Assembly: GCA_045837725.1 (NCBI GenBank)
Contig: JBEWZL010000123.1
Location: 310,001 to 374,000 of the forward strand
Reading direction: 5' to 3'
DNA: 64,000 nucleotides
Origin: Vermamoeba vermiformis
Taxonomy: Eukaryota; Tubulinea; Echinamoebida
The translations under genes were made by a program, and so were the position numbers. Shown here piece after piece: positions 12,201 to 24,085 of this stretch; positions within the stretch are counted from its first letter, which is position 1, and each line of letters begins with the position of its first letter. The notes under the pieces are model-generated. The model was given only the letters and a program-made list of their open reading frames with translations, did not search any database and was not told the DNA's origin.

Positions 12201-13154
12201 GCAGTAAGCTTTGTAAGTCCACGCAAAGCCTGAGCAAGGTCCAGCCTCTTTTAAGACGGTAAGTACGCAACATCAATCATAATATAAGTCCTCAATAATA
12301 TAATGGTCGATCAACTTACCGAAATGAACATCGAGCTCTTCGCAACTAAAAAAGGAATAAAATTAGTTACGGCATTGTTTCGCCCGTAATGATTCGAAAC
12401 GTGAAAATTTAAAGTAAATAGTCAAATACATAATATGATATTAATTAGCGCGCAATTACGAATCGCTGGTGGCAACTTACTCGTCATCTGGAATTGATAA
12501 TTTGTACATATTTTTCGCTGGCCAACCGACCGATAATTGTCTATAGCTGTTTCTTACGGTCCTCACAATTAATCCAGATTTATCATCGCGAATGTAATAG
12601 AACACGTCGGGAAACTCCAGCGTGATCTGAAATAAAAATTGTGAGATGGCTTTAGAAAGAACAAATTTTGTAACATACCACATTACGCTCATTAGTTTTT
12701 CCTATTTCCTTTAATTCAAGCAAAGCGTGATCTTTTTGAAACTAAGAGAAACTCGTCAGTTAAAAAATATTTACAGCGAATTAATAATTAATATTACCGA
12801 TAATTTGTTGAACATTCCCTTTTTAAAAACAGCAATTCGATATTTGGATATCACAATAACTCTTTTGCTAAATTTTGGAGGCTTTTTCAGATTCGACTTG
12901 TCAGCCTCTACTTTGATTCCACAAGCCTCCACGAAGCCCTTAAAGAGTATTTCATCTTGAGTATTGGTGAACAAGTTAATATACTCCTGCAAAGTTGCTA
13001 AAAGCGAGTCAGTTAGGTTTCGATCACGCATCTTGTAGGTCTTACCATTATGTCCCTCAGACAATGTATTATCCGATGACTTCTTCTTCGACATCACGAG
13101 GCCTGGTGCTGTCGCTGGGAAACGGAAATTGACTGCGGAAAGTGAGCCCGACAT
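9295..13154 (-). CDS. carmil: CARMIL, actin capping-protein/Arp2/3/myosin-I linker
   Basis: Scaffold at the leading edge and macropinocytic cups that regulates capping protein and links to myosin I. The start at 13154 (MSGSLSAVNF) gives an N-terminal PH-like region (KRVIVISKYRIAVFKKGK, then VITLEFPDVFYYIRDD). About 16 leucine-rich repeats follow (LEEFSVSGNKLDEEA, LEYLDLSNNRCDKVL, LHVLNLSSNNLRKS, LTELDVTNNSFLDMG). Next comes a long proline-rich region (about 10390-9560) with a dozen runs of five or more prolines, as expected for SH3 and profilin ligands. The C-terminus has a WH2/verprolin motif, NALLSSIANFKKGKLKKA, and ends APKLNRPK. Many short introns; the exons I joined stay in frame. The domain order matches amoebal CARMIL (Acan125, p116). 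Confidence 0.94.
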
Positions 13155-13347
13155 GGAAAGAGGTGTTTTTTTGTTTGGACAAATCACACGAGCTTCAGTT
13201 GAGTGGGTGTCAGGTGATGTGGTGAAAAAGAGTCATGGACGACGAACAAGTTGAGGGGGCGTAGCTCCAACGGTAGAGCGGCGGATTCCAGGTCCGATGG
13301 TTGCGTGTTCGAATCACGTCGCCCTCATTTCTTTTTTGTTTTTTGAA
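13130..13347. repeat. inverted repeat arm 2 (tRNA-Trp cassette)
   Basis: Reverse-complement partner of 9042-9259. This arm overlaps the CARMIL start codon (13152-13154) and its upstream region, then tRNA-Trp and its terminator. The arms bracket the whole CARMIL gene in opposite orientation. Confidence 0.88.
13255..13327 (+). tRNA. tRNA-Trp (CCA)
   Basis: Same 73-nt sequence as the minus-strand copy at 9063-9135. Anticodon CCA at 13288-13290, and T-runs start about 7 nt after the discriminator. It stands 101 nt upstream of the CARMIL ATG on the other strand and about 170 nt upstream of the BLOC-1 gene. Confidence 0.96.
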
Positions 13348-13495
13348 CTTTCCAAGCCCTCAACAAACGTCTTTTGCTAGTTGCACAACGAATAGCAGCC
13401 AGTGGCGGCTACAATCCTTTTGCTACAGAGCTAAGGATCTCTCTTTTCAGCACTTTGTTTTTTTCTTTTGGCGTATTTTCTTTATTTCTATCTCT

Positions 13496-14207
13496 ATGGC
13501 ACAACAACGAAAAGTAGAGATTGGTCCCGTGCACCCAATAGTTGCAAGTACGTGCTCACGAAGCAGAAATTGCGGACCCTTTCAATCTAACTTGTTACCG
13601 TTGTGCAGCTGTTGGTGACCTCTACGTGCATTATTTTGATCACCGATATTATGTTGAAAATGAAATAAGCCATTTTATTAGGGAATTTGAGGTATGTACA
13701 AAGAAAATCTTTCGTAAATTACGATATTTCATAATTAATTATCTGCACGATTACGATTGGCTCCTTTATCAATTCTATACGCGTATTAAATTATTATAAT
13801 AATAGTCCAAACGAGGGGATCACGATGCAAACTCCTTACGCGACGCGCACTGGTTGCAAGTGGATTCCACCCAAAAAATTCAAGAGATGACAGAACAAAG
13901 CGAGCAATTGGACAATATTTTAACAAAAGGTACGTGCTCGAAACAAAATGTGTTAAAATTTGCCACTAGCTGTATTCGTCGATTTAATTTTGGGGATGCA
14001 GTGAAGCAGCTCAACACGACTTTGCAAACCCAAGTGAGCAAGGAAGAGCAGTTCAAAGCCTCACGTAAGGCTAAGCGTGACGAGAACTCCGTCAAAGAAG
14101 AGCAAGCGTTGCAAGATCTCGCAAAGAAACAAGAAGAAACGAAGCACGAGATCGACAACACGTTCAACATCGAGAAAGCACAACTAGAGCAAGAATACAA
14201 AGTATAA
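13496..14207 (+). CDS. bloc1s5: BLOC-1 subunit 5 (Muted) homologue
   Basis: A coiled-coil subunit of the BLOC-1 complex that directs cargo to lysosome-related organelles. With an intron of about 60 nt from 13548 (GTACGT to AG), the start MAQQRKVEIGPVHPIVA continues into VGDLYVHYFDHRYYVENEIS and HFIREFESKRGDHDA. This lines up with the DHR...ETRYFVKEFEEKRG core of animal BLOC1S5. Two later exons give an extended, Lys/Glu/Gln-rich coiled coil (VKQLNTTLQTQVSKEEQFKA, EEQALQDLAKKQEETKHEID). I place the stop at 14207 after EYKV. A splice at 14203 to an exon near 14292 would change only the last residues. Length, about 170 residues, suits the family. The assignment is from remembered alignment. Confidence 0.72.
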
Positions 14208-14533
14208 GTATCAGTTCATTATACGCCCTGTAAATAGCGCTGCATCGTGCAGCTGATGTCGATAAATGTACAGTAACAAGCTTCCCTCCATAGATCCAGA
14301 TGCGAGTGTTCTCGATCGCGTATCATGTAACGAACCCAGCGATTGCGGTCAAAGATATGACAGGTACGATATTGCAATATCTAGTTAAACTCGCCCCACG
14401 TGTGAAAAATGGGATTGGGGATTATAATTAGCGTTCAAAGAACACCTTCGAATAACGGGCAAGATTTTTTCTACGGGCTCGTGGCTTTTCCGTCATTTCA
14501 ATTTTTAGCTTTTATCAATGCAACATTGCCACC

Positions 14534-17185
14534 ATGGACTATTATTACAGTGGGTATGCGGCCGTTATGGAGTCGTTGTTTATCACCATTCCTTCCGAGC
14601 TCGTTTCGGTAGTTTTTGGTTACCTGGCCGCGAAGGATCTTGTTGTTTGTAGTTCAGTTTGTCGAAAGTGGAAGCAATACTCGTCATATGAATCAGTTTG
14701 GAAGGCTCTATGCTACGTAAGTCGGCGATTCAATCGTCATTTGAATATTTATTTTTAGAATTCCGTTTATTTCATTTTTAATTCGATTGCAATTTCTTCA
14801 TTAGCCGCTCATATTACCGTAATAACGATCATCATAGATAAATTGTTAAAATAATTATTGGGTGCTAATCAGAGCTTTCCTCATCTAGCGTAACTGGGGC
14901 TGGCAAAAAGAGATCGATTGGTCGAACGAACGTACTGATAGTCCGGAGTTCTCGTGGAAGAATTTTTATAGATCATTCGTCAACGTCTATTTAAACCGCA
15001 GCCATTATTATCACAAAAATGTAACTCGTGACCAAGCGGGTAAGTAAAAAGCTCTTACGCGTCTAATAATATGACTATACTAATTACGACTATTACAGAT
15101 GCTTTGCTTAAGAACAAAGCCAAAGGCACATTTTTAGTTCGAGATAGCTCCCAGAAAGGCCATTACGTTATCTCCGCAGTAAGTTCGTTTGGCCCAGTTA
15201 TTCACCTGTTGGTTATCAAGATTGGAAAATATAAAGGTATTATAATCAGTAATAATATGAATGACAGCGTTTTTTGACCAATTTTTTTTGGATCGTAGGC
15301 TATTTCATTGAGACGGAAAACTCCATTTACAGCACCTTAAGTGAGCTCGTTAAATGTCAGCGACGTAGGTTTAAGTCAAGTATCCAAAGACCAGGACTGC
15401 CTATCCCTTCGTCAAAAGAGATCACAGATCCCGCAACTGTTGCCGCGAATATGATTGCCGAAGTTACCGACGAGAAGTTAGCGCCTGCTCACGCGATTGA
15501 CAAAGGCCTTGTCCATAAACTTTGCAAGCATGGATTGGATAAGATGTTAACCTCGTTGTTCGAGATCCATAAAAAGTTCACTTCTAGCGTGAACTCCAGA
15601 TACAAAGGCAAAACAGTACGTGAAATATCGACGCTAATTATATGACGCTATAATTAATACTTTGTTAGCCATTACATTATCTAGCCAAAGGTGCCTCGGT
15701 GTCGCTGCAAATTGAACCGTTTTTGGAAATAGCCCAACTTTTACATAAGCACGGCGCAGATTTTAACATTAAGGACTCGAAGGGATGTGCGCCTATTCAC
15801 TACTTAATTACTGACGGCAACGTTAGCTATCGAATGGTGAACAAATTTATCGAGTGCGGAGCAAATGTCGATGGGTCTGAGGGGTAAGCCGCTTACGTAT
15901 TTAAAACTTATAAATACGTGAAAACTCATTACTATCGTGTGTTAGTGCCAATCCTGAGGGATATAACGCGCTGGGGTTAGCTGTGTCACGTGCTTCAATT
16001 CAGGTTATTCAACTACTTCTCAACACTGTCAAGCTCGATAACGCAGGTTTATTCATCGGTAACGTTATCACACTAGATGTAAGTGGCGTTGACGTCAATG
16101 TGTTTAATGTCAGGGCTAACTTAGTTTTAACTAGTCATTGCTTCATCTAGCCGTAATGACCGAGAAGATTGACGTTGTGAAGGCGCTGCTAACCGCTTGC
16201 CGCAAAACTGACGTCAACGTAACGAATAGATACAAACTAACGCCATTGCATGCGGTATGTATAATAACCAATAGTATTTATCGTGTTGGAGGAATTTTAT
16301 TAATTGAAAAAAAGGTTGTTGCAATTGACCATGATTGGACCAACTTGGCCCAATTCGGCAAGCCCAGGAGGAACGCAGGCTTTTTGTACGAAATAGTCAA
16401 TCATTTAGTGGACAGATATCTTGCCGATCCGAATTTAAAAGACGAGGAAGGAAAAACACCTTTACACTACGTAAGTAATGCTCGTAATTTTAACCTGTTA
16501 TTAACGTGAGCGATATTAGGCATGTGAGAATGGACATAGAACCAGTACAGTGTTTTTACTTAACGTAAGAAGGGGTAAAGATTCAGTACGAGATCTAACA
16601 TTTACTTACCGCAGCATGGAGCAAAATCGAGTAAAGATAATTATGGGCGTATTCCTGGTAAGTTTTATTTGAATGCTAAATTTATCTTTGACGTCTGACA
16701 ACGTGGTATTTTTAGAGGATTATTGCCGAGACAGATTGAAGTCTCCATCCAGCGCTGTTCAATGGCACATGCAAGCGCTCAAAGAAAGAGTATGAGTATA
16801 TTTTATCATTTTAATAAACTGATAATCGTCTCAGATTCACGCAGGCTACAAAGTATTGACTGTTGCAATGTTGACTGACAGAGTTGAAATGCATTACAAC
16901 GAGATTCTGAAGGAGTTTGAGAAACATCGAGAGCGCGAAAGAGAAAGAAAGGAAGCAATTGATCAGGCTTGGTACGGTTGAATAAGTTTATTTTGTTTTT
17001 GATCCAAATGTGCATCCAAAAATAACTCCTTTTGATTGCGTGTCAAAATAATTCCTCCTTCGTTACCATAACAAGTTCTGCGGTTTAACGCTACGTAGTG
17101 CTGATACTATTTATTTAGGGGTATGGATAAATGGAAGGTTGGCGCTGAAGATCCCCTTCCGAACCCATCCAACGCCAAAAAGTGA
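14534..17185 (+). CDS. fbxB: F-box/SH2/ankyrin protein, FbxB type
   Basis: A rare metazoan-style phosphotyrosine reader joined to a ubiquitin-ligase adaptor, an architecture described in Dictyostelium FbxB. Exon 1 starts in a good context (GCCACCATGG) and holds the F-box (LFITIPSELVSVVFGYLAAK, VCRKWKQY). The SH2 domain spans about residues 115-190 and keeps the phosphate-binding arginine in GTFLVRDSSQKGHYVIS. Six or more ankyrin repeats follow (GKTPLHYLAKG, LLHKHGADFNIKDSKGCAPI, FIECGANVDGSEG, LHLAVMTEKIDVVKALLTAC, NLKDEEGKTPLHY). The C-terminus is a charged helix (EKHRERERERKEAIDQAW) and ends PSNAKK. About a dozen short introns. Likely role: SCF-mediated turnover of tyrosine-phosphorylated targets, by inference from domains. 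Confidence 0.9.
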
Positions 17186-17420
17186 ACGAAGGCCAAGATA
17201 TTAACTAAGATACTTCTCGCTTCATCTTCGGCATAATCTCGAGTACACGCAAGAAAACTCAGCCTTTTGTTTCGTTGCCTTCTCTTAAATAGTAAAATAA
17301 CAAAAAACTACCCGAGATCTCGGCTCGTGGAATCACGCAGCCATAAAAATTGTTCCTCCGAGCCGCATTATTCCAATTTTAAATATCTAGCGAGCAACAG
17401 AAGTCAGTCTTTATATTAAA

Positions 17421-17726
17421 ATGTTAGCAATCCAACAAGAAGCCGGCCGAACTTGCTTATGCTGCCAGATGGGCCTGAAGCGCTGCATGCAGGATGAACT
17501 TGACATGGACGACTCGTACGCTGACGACATTGAAGAAACAAATGACCAAGAGCAAGAAACTTATGGAGAATATCAGCGATTCTTAGAACGCGAACGCGCA
17601 GCGCAGGATCAAGCTCGAGTGCCAAGCGATCAAACCAATGGATTCATCACTCCATCGAGGAGGACACATATTCTGCAGCAGCTGGCGATGTCTAATATTT
17701 TCTTGCCTCTGAAAGCTAAGCTTTAA
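17421..17726 (+). CDS. small acidic protein, unknown
   Basis: A single-exon frame of 101 residues with an A-rich start context (TTAAAATG). It begins with a Cys-rich knot-like stretch (TCLCCQMGLKRC), then an acidic helix (DDSYADDIEETNDQEQETYG), an EYQRFLERERAAQDQAR helix and a basic C-terminus. No known motif. Codon usage looks host-like. It may be a small nuclear or scaffold protein, or the only visible exon of a longer gene. Confidence 0.5.
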   Translation: MLAIQQEAGRTCLCCQMGLKRCMQDELDMDDSYADDIEETNDQEQETYGEYQRFLERERAAQDQARVPSDQTNGFITPSRRTHILQQLAMSNIFLPLKAKL

Positions 17727-18240
17727 AGGTTCTAGAAGCATTTTCAACTTTTCTCAAGAATATTTCCTGAATCCGACCCTTCGTTCAATTTCGATTCACG
17801 AACAAAGTGTGACACAACCATGTAATATTATTTATTTGTACATAATCGTATTTATTCGTATCTCTTAATTGAAGATACTGTAATTTTTTGTAGATAAAAT
17901 CAATTTCAATTTAAAAATCCAAAAATGGCCAAATCCAAATTTATTTTGATCATGCACTCAAGCCAGCGGCTCTAAATGAAGGAATTGTTGATGTGAAAAT
18001 ATTGCAAGCAATAAAACGTAAGTTTGCTTCAGTCATCAGTTGACACTTGCTACTAAGCTAACGTTCTCTTCCAAATCCGTAGGTAAGATCAATCTATTAC
18101 AGTAGGCATAGAATAAGTATAAACCAATACTCGTGGTTGGTTAGTACGATCGTGGTCATTCGAAACTAATACTATTATTGACATCCGTGGCAACTGAGAA
18201 CACGTACATTTTCGAATAGTTATGTGTGAGCGAGGCATCG
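17727..18240. other. spacer with possible isolated exon
   Basis: Mostly AT-rich. At about 17950-18018 the plus strand reads DHALKPAALNEGIVDVKILQ before a GTAAGT donor, which looks coding, but no partner exon is recognisable downstream. Confidence 0.25.
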
Positions 18241-18379
18241 CAAGACCCAAGTCGCTCATTGACGGCAACATTTCAATTAAACAAGTTCTTCTGCCACTAG
18301 CAATGCTCGTGTGCATCGGGGCCTGTAAGTCTTCGAACACTCCGATATTAGCGCCTTGCAGTAAGCACTGCGCGACCAT
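18241..18379 (-). pseudogene. ankyrin-repeat fragment
   Basis: The minus strand encodes VAQCLLQGANIGVFEDLQAP followed by MHTSIASGRRTCLIEML, close to the ankyrin consensus (LL..GA......G..PLH.A...G). Upstream on that strand it ends at the A-rich tract and no further repeats are found. It looks like the remnant of an ankyrin gene cut by whatever inserted at about 18.4 kb. Confidence 0.4.
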
Positions 18380-18397
18380 AAAAAGAATAAATTAATA

Positions 18398-18451
18398 GAA
18401 AAAAAAAAAAGAAAAACGGGAAAAAAATAAAAAAAAAAAAAAAAAATTAAA
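18398..18451 (+). repeat. A-rich tract
   Basis: About 50 nt almost entirely A with a few G and T, ending in AAATAAATAAATAA. It marks a sharp change from AT-balanced sequence on the left to C/A-rich sequence on the right, so it may mark an insertion boundary. Confidence 0.8.
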
Positions 18452-21346
18452 TAAATAAATAAGGAGAAAACAAAACCACGCCACCCACCATAAAAACCAC
18501 AAGAGCCCCCCAACTCGCGCAGAGACAAAAGCCCCCAAGCAGCCGCCATCAACCACGACCCGTCCAGCCAGAACACCCAAAAGACAGCAGAAGTCTCTGG
18601 ATCCCGGCCTCCTACCCCGGACCGCACCCCGTACGCCCCGGCGGTCCCGAGGCCGCCCTCCGACTGGACGTCGCTGTGACAACACGCCACAGATACAACC
18701 CCACTATGTAAGCATAGATCCGCTTATAATCAGTAAGAAAGCCTTAGCCCTCCCAAACATAGACAGAGCGTACATAAATGCCCCAGACCTCATCAACGTA
18801 ATTATTTTTTGTGGAAAGCTTCTGGCGAACGTTGCACTTAACCCTGCCTATCATCAGTGGACGACGGATTCTCCCTGAGATTAAGAAATGAAAAATCGCA
18901 ACGACCCGCGCTATCTCAGCGTTAATGGCACAAAAAACACTAAGCGCATACCGTCTCCACTGACCGCACTACATAACTAAAATTGACACTGAGACAAAAG
19001 GCTTCAGAAAGAAGAAGAGAAAAGGCACTACGAAGAAGTGGAAAGGGCGCTCATTAGGCTTGCCTGAGAAGAAATATTCGCAAAGATGTGAGAGAGTGAT
19101 ACTCCCGATTCCCTCATCGCCAACTCGTAGTTCCCGGCCACCAAACCACACTATATCAGACTCCATTCGACAGCTCACTATCCTTCAGTCCGTCTTTATT
19201 CTATGGAATGCATAAAACTATATATCTATCTCGCAGATTGATCCCTACACACTCTTCCAGCAGTCGCATTGCTTTGATCAATCCTTCGACCTTCTCTCAA
19301 TTTTGAAGCCGAATTGATCCAGTCAAACGTCAACTTCTTCTATATTATGTCGACTCTTACTCTCCCAGAGATCCCTTCCATTGACTTTGTAAGAGGGCGG
19401 AACAAGAGCAAAACACAAAAACATCCGCTTATTCTTCAACATTGCAGCCTTCCGCTTTCAACTCGATACTTGAATTCCAACGAACTACTCAGCAATTCGC
19501 CGGGGACTCACCCTCCGCCAGCCAGATATATGCAATTCCGACAACACGCTTCAGCGAAGGGAAGACTTGACGAAGAGAAGATATTATGTGCTTGTCGCAC
19601 AAGATACTAATCATCTTAATTTTGTTCCAACGACCTCGTTGCAAGCTCAGCAGCAATCGTCTTGTCATTGGACCCTTTCAGGTTCGCCTGCACGCGTCAA
19701 GCTCAAAGGGAGTTGCGTTGACTGGACAAGCAGTTTCTTGCTATTGTCAACTTCCCAACCACTCATGCCGATTGCCGTGGATACGCAGACGTTGTCGTTA
19801 TGACGCCAATCAGACAGCTCTATTGAATGCAAAGAGGAAGACAGCCTCTATTCAGCTACTTCAGCTCTCCCTCTCAGCTCGTGCGCAATGAGCCGGCCCG
19901 GTCAACTCACCACCAACATTTTGGACGCAATGTGTTTAGGACCACTGTCTTACCTCTCATTGTCGTGCCTCGAAAGTTTTGATAAGATCACCTCCTGATG
20001 GACCCAACACAGGCGGCGCAAAGGGACTAAGACCAACCGCTCAAAGAGAGGACCCTTAGACCCATATGAAAACTAGTATCGCTCAACAATTTGCTCCGTA
20101 TCAACCAACTGTTTGTCCTCCGCCGCCGACACAACCAACGCAAAACTCCTCCACTCCACCGAAAAATAAAGCAGCAGTACCTAGAACAAAAAACGGAATA
20201 AAGAACGAAAACAACACCGCCACAAAGCCCAGACCACTCCACCCAAAGCGACATACTGTGAGAAGCCTGCATTCCTTTGTTTTCACGGACTTTGCTACAA
20301 GTAGTGGGATAGAAAGTTCTTAGGACTTACGACCTGGGAGCCAAACTTAATGCTCCTCTGATGTCGAGGAAAGCGTTGAATTTCTCTGTTCCTGCTAATT
20401 CACAAGTCGTCTTGTATGACAATATGATGGCAGCAGACACACTACTTTGATCCCTCCCGGTGGCGTCTCACGTTCATCGGATACTCCTGCGTCAGTCCCT
20501 AGGATTTGCTGGCGCAGGTCCCAACTTCAATAGTCGTCAAGTTCGTCAACAGCTTCAACTTACCTCCGTCTGCTTCTCTGACCTTCGTTCAATTATTTGC
20601 CGCTGCTCAAAGTTAAAGAAACAATACTTGAAACAATATATTACCATTATGGACGCACCTCTCTCGTCTATAGCATTTTATTTGGCTGCCTTGCTCTACG
20701 TCAATAAGTCTCTATAAGAAATATACTCTAGAGGAGAGCCCTGAGCAGAAACCGAGGAAAAAAAACCATGCAACAGTCAAAAAACACAAAAAACCTCCGC
20801 AGCAACAAAGATGAAGGCCCGAAATTAAGGCCACGACAAAAGAACGGACCGAACTCTCAATGAGAGTGCCCTATTTGAAATGGTTACGCCGTGAGCAACG
20901 CGAATTAATTTTCAGTCACAAGGCAACGCGACGACTTCTCAACGCTAAGATTAGACCAAAACTGCATATCATCTCTCAGCGACAACTTTACCGCACAAGT
21001 CTTGCCACAGCCCTCTAGCTGGAGTGCGATCAAATTGCGACCTTCAGTCCATTGGGTGCTTGTCCCACGTGTCATTATGTTCAGGGTACTGGTTGTTTCC
21101 ATCAGTACCGGTCCTTCAAGACTACTGAACCAAGACACTTCTCTGCCTGTCATCTTGAACCTCGGCGATGGCAGAATAATTGATAGTTGAGAAACTCTCT
21201 GTCAATCTCGGAGCAGTTCGATGCCATATTCACTTATCCCCTGTCCGTTGTACAACTCGATGGGGAAGCGATGAGATAATGAGTGTACACTCAGCATGAA
21301 CCCGATGCCGAGGTGAAGGAAAATTTTGGCCCGACGAACTCACTAC
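18452..21346. mobile_element. unidentified decayed insertion, about 3 kb
   Basis: Composition differs from the flanks: the plus strand is C/A-rich, with few AT runs and no exon-intron pattern. Many short open stretches occur in all frames and none is a complete gene. Coding-like pieces include about 19560-19800 (+), 20330-20720 (+) and 20905-21190 (-). I found no reverse transcriptase, integrase, transposase or capsid motif, no terminal repeats and no target-site duplication. It may be a heavily broken transposable or virus-like element, or decayed host sequence. The family cannot be named. The number of breaks is high, so it is old. Confidence 0.35.
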
Positions 21347-21478
21347 ATGATCTATACGAAGAGGATGAAGGACATGTTCACGCTCGAGCTGGCCAAGGGC
21401 CTGTTGACCGAGAACATAATAACCAATTTAACGAAGAAAAAGGAGGGAGAGATGGATAATATGTTTATAAGTGGTTGA
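21347..21478 (+). CDS. small ORF, 43 aa, unknown
   Basis: ATG to TGA frame with G/C-rich codons unlike the flanks (MKDMFTLELAKGLLTENIIT, then NLTKKKEGEMDNMF). It looks helical and charged. It sits just before the intronless membrane-protein frame and could be an upstream ORF, a remnant of its 5' end or part of the decayed insertion. Confidence 0.25.
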   Translation: MIYTKRMKDMFTLELAKGLLTENIITNLTKKKEGEMDNMFISG

Positions 21479-21505
21479 GCAGCACAACATACTTTCGTTG
21501 CAAAC

Positions 21506-24050
21506 ATGACAGCATCGAACTGGGTCGTCAACGTTACCTTGCCTACAATTGAATACAGAACCTACTTGAACGTGCTCTCTGAAAAAGGAAACAATGGTGT
21601 CGTGAACATAGTGTTGCCGCCGTTCAGTGGCGTGACAGACAATCTGTTCTTAGGCTACGACGTCTTCTCGCACGCCAATGGCACGCTGAAAGCTTATGGC
21701 CTGCTGACCTATTTGCTCAACGTGGATCACATTGACCTCACGTCTCAAGAAGTGATTGGTTTGACACTTGAAGGTGCGCCGTCTGACGCAGAATGGGCCG
21801 TGCACGCACCATCAAGCTCGATCATCATTATGAAACAGCTCACCACGCCCTTCTTGGCAGTGAACACCAACACTTTCTTGTCAGCCGAACTGCTCCAAGG
21901 ACCGATGAGCTACGTCGCTTATGGACCTGAATCATTCACGTACTTGAACTGCACGTTCACTGATCAAGTCACATTTGATGGTCGTTTGATCACGAATCGA
22001 ACAGCAACAACACTGTCAACTTGGTTCAAGAACCAGCTGGACTTGCTCACCATTCCGTACGCTGTTGCAGAGCACGTGTTTGGCGCGTTTAATGCTGAAC
22101 AAGTGACCATTGCTAGTAATTTCGTAAATGTGATCGTGCCTTCCTTCGAGCCTCCTGTGCGACACATGATCATTGACAAGGGCAATCTGCACCTCAAGGA
22201 CGAATCAGAGTGGACAAACACAACTGTCTCGGGTAATGTTCTCCGTGTTGAACCTCGCTACACGATGCTGTTGACATCGACATTCAACGGCTCTATCGAC
22301 ACTCACTTTGCTGCTGGTGCCGTCGTGCTGGTGCAATGCAATGACTCACTAGCACAGTTGTCGTATTGGACTATTGGCCCGAATCAACCTTCAATGGATT
22401 GGGTTGGACCTTCATGTTTGGGCTCTATCGGGACCTTTGAGATCCCGAACGTCAACTTTACTGGCACAGGTGACACGCACGCGAACTTGAACCTGTCAGC
22501 TTTGCGCGAAGTTGTTGACAACAGCTTGGTCACGATCAGCGAGAGCATGTTCTTATTGGACTCCGACACACGCATCAAGTACTCAAAGGACTCGTTGACA
22601 ATGTCATGGAGCGTTCTCATGTCTTCATTCGACCACTTCATTCTTCTGACTGAATCAGCACCGTGGTGCGATCTTGTGGTGTCTGGCTCGGCTGTCACAA
22701 ACATCACATCAGTCTCCCAGTTCCATGCTTTGTTCCCAGACCGTGAGATCGTCTACGAATGGCAATCGAAGGATCTTTTACCAGTTAACCAGATGAACAC
22801 CAGCACGTGCGTTCAGCCCAACGTGATGTGCTCTCCGAACAGATGGGTTGATCTTGAAGCTCACGGAACTTTGTGGTGCGAACCTCAATGCACAACGTAC
22901 GACATCACGATTAACACAACTTTGCCCGTCGATTGCTTGGTGCCTCTGTTCTCTGATGGCTGGTCAGTTGTTGTCAAAGGCAATGACATTCCATCTGATC
23001 CTGTGAGCACTGGACTCGTCATGTTTGGTCTTCTCTACTTCTTGGTCATCACAGTAGCATCTGTCTCCAACGCTTTTGACGGCATCATGCTTGTTTGTGG
23101 CTGGGCCGAGTGCGTCATCACAGCCTCGCTCTTTGCTGTCAACGCACACGACAACACTTGGAGCGTTGAGATGCGTTCAATCATCATGTCCGCTGACGAG
23201 GTCGTGCATCGCTTGTTCACTGGCTGGCTCTGCGACAGTGACATGGCCTACACTGTTGCACCGTGGATCATGGTCGGTGCTGCCGTTCTCATCCTGGCTC
23301 TGTCATTGCTCGAGATCACTCGACCTGCTGCCGAGATACCACTTCCGCAAGCGCGTCTTGGTCTTTACGAAGCTCTTGGCGAGTTTGGCGTTCTTTGCAT
23401 ACGTTCCTTTCTTTGTTGCAAGAACGACGGAGATTTCAGCCCCGTTCTGCATTCCGATCGTGATCATATTTGCCAGATTTGTGTACGACACTGTCAAACC
23501 AAGGCTAGCCAGAACAAGTATGAACCACAACGTTGTTATCTTCCAATGGAACGAGGAGGAATACGAATATGGAGATGATGACATCATTAAGAACATTCTT
23601 GTCAATGTAGCTTTGCTGATAGTTGGCGTCGTTTCATCAGTCTTCTCTCGTGACGAATTTGCCTCGAGATATTACATGCCATACACATGGATCGCTGTTG
23701 CATTAGTTGCACTCTCCTCTGGCGCTGCTGCTTTGCGCATTTGGGCAATGAGAACGGAGTTAAATAACGAAAAAGAAGAGGTCATAACACGAAATAATTT
23801 GATCTTGCTCATCTTCTACCCGATCATTGGTGTCAGCATGGCTTGCGGTATTGCCTTCATCGTGTTACTGCACTACGTTCCCGATCTCTCATCAATCGGC
23901 CTTGGATTTTTGTGGGGCTTCTGGGTCTTGCCAATTGCGCTGCTGCCCGTTGGAATGATCGTTTACAAACGCTGGCGAATTGCGGAAAGTAGACCACCAA
24001 AGGTAAATGATGCTCCTCCACAAGAAATGGCTGCTCGTGCTCACAATTAA
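21506..24050 (+). pseudogene. intronless multi-pass membrane glycoprotein, frame changes once
   Basis: A 690-codon frame from 21506 covers a long ectodomain of about 490 residues with many NxS/T sites (NVTLP, NGTLK, NCTFT, NTTVSG) and conserved-looking cysteines. Transmembrane spans follow (TGLVMFGLLYFLVITVASV, APWIMVGAAVLILALSLLEI). At about 23,335 the membrane region continues in another frame to 24050 (VLVFTKLLASLAFFAYVPFF, IIKNILVNVALLIVGVVSSV, FLWGFWVLPIALLPVGMIVY), for about seven spans in total. No signal peptide is visible at the N-terminus, and unidentified sequence lies immediately upstream, so the 5' end may be lost. No introns in 2.5 kb and a GC-richer codon choice set it apart. 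I do not recognise the family. The frame change could also be an assembly error. Confidence 0.6.
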
Positions 24051-24085
24051 TTGAAGCAATAAATTTAGTTTCAAAAAAAAAAATT

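Noticed and set aside
18398-18451. Poly(A) tail of a LINE or SINE
   Set aside because: No reverse transcriptase, no internal pol III boxes recognised, no target-site duplication found around it.
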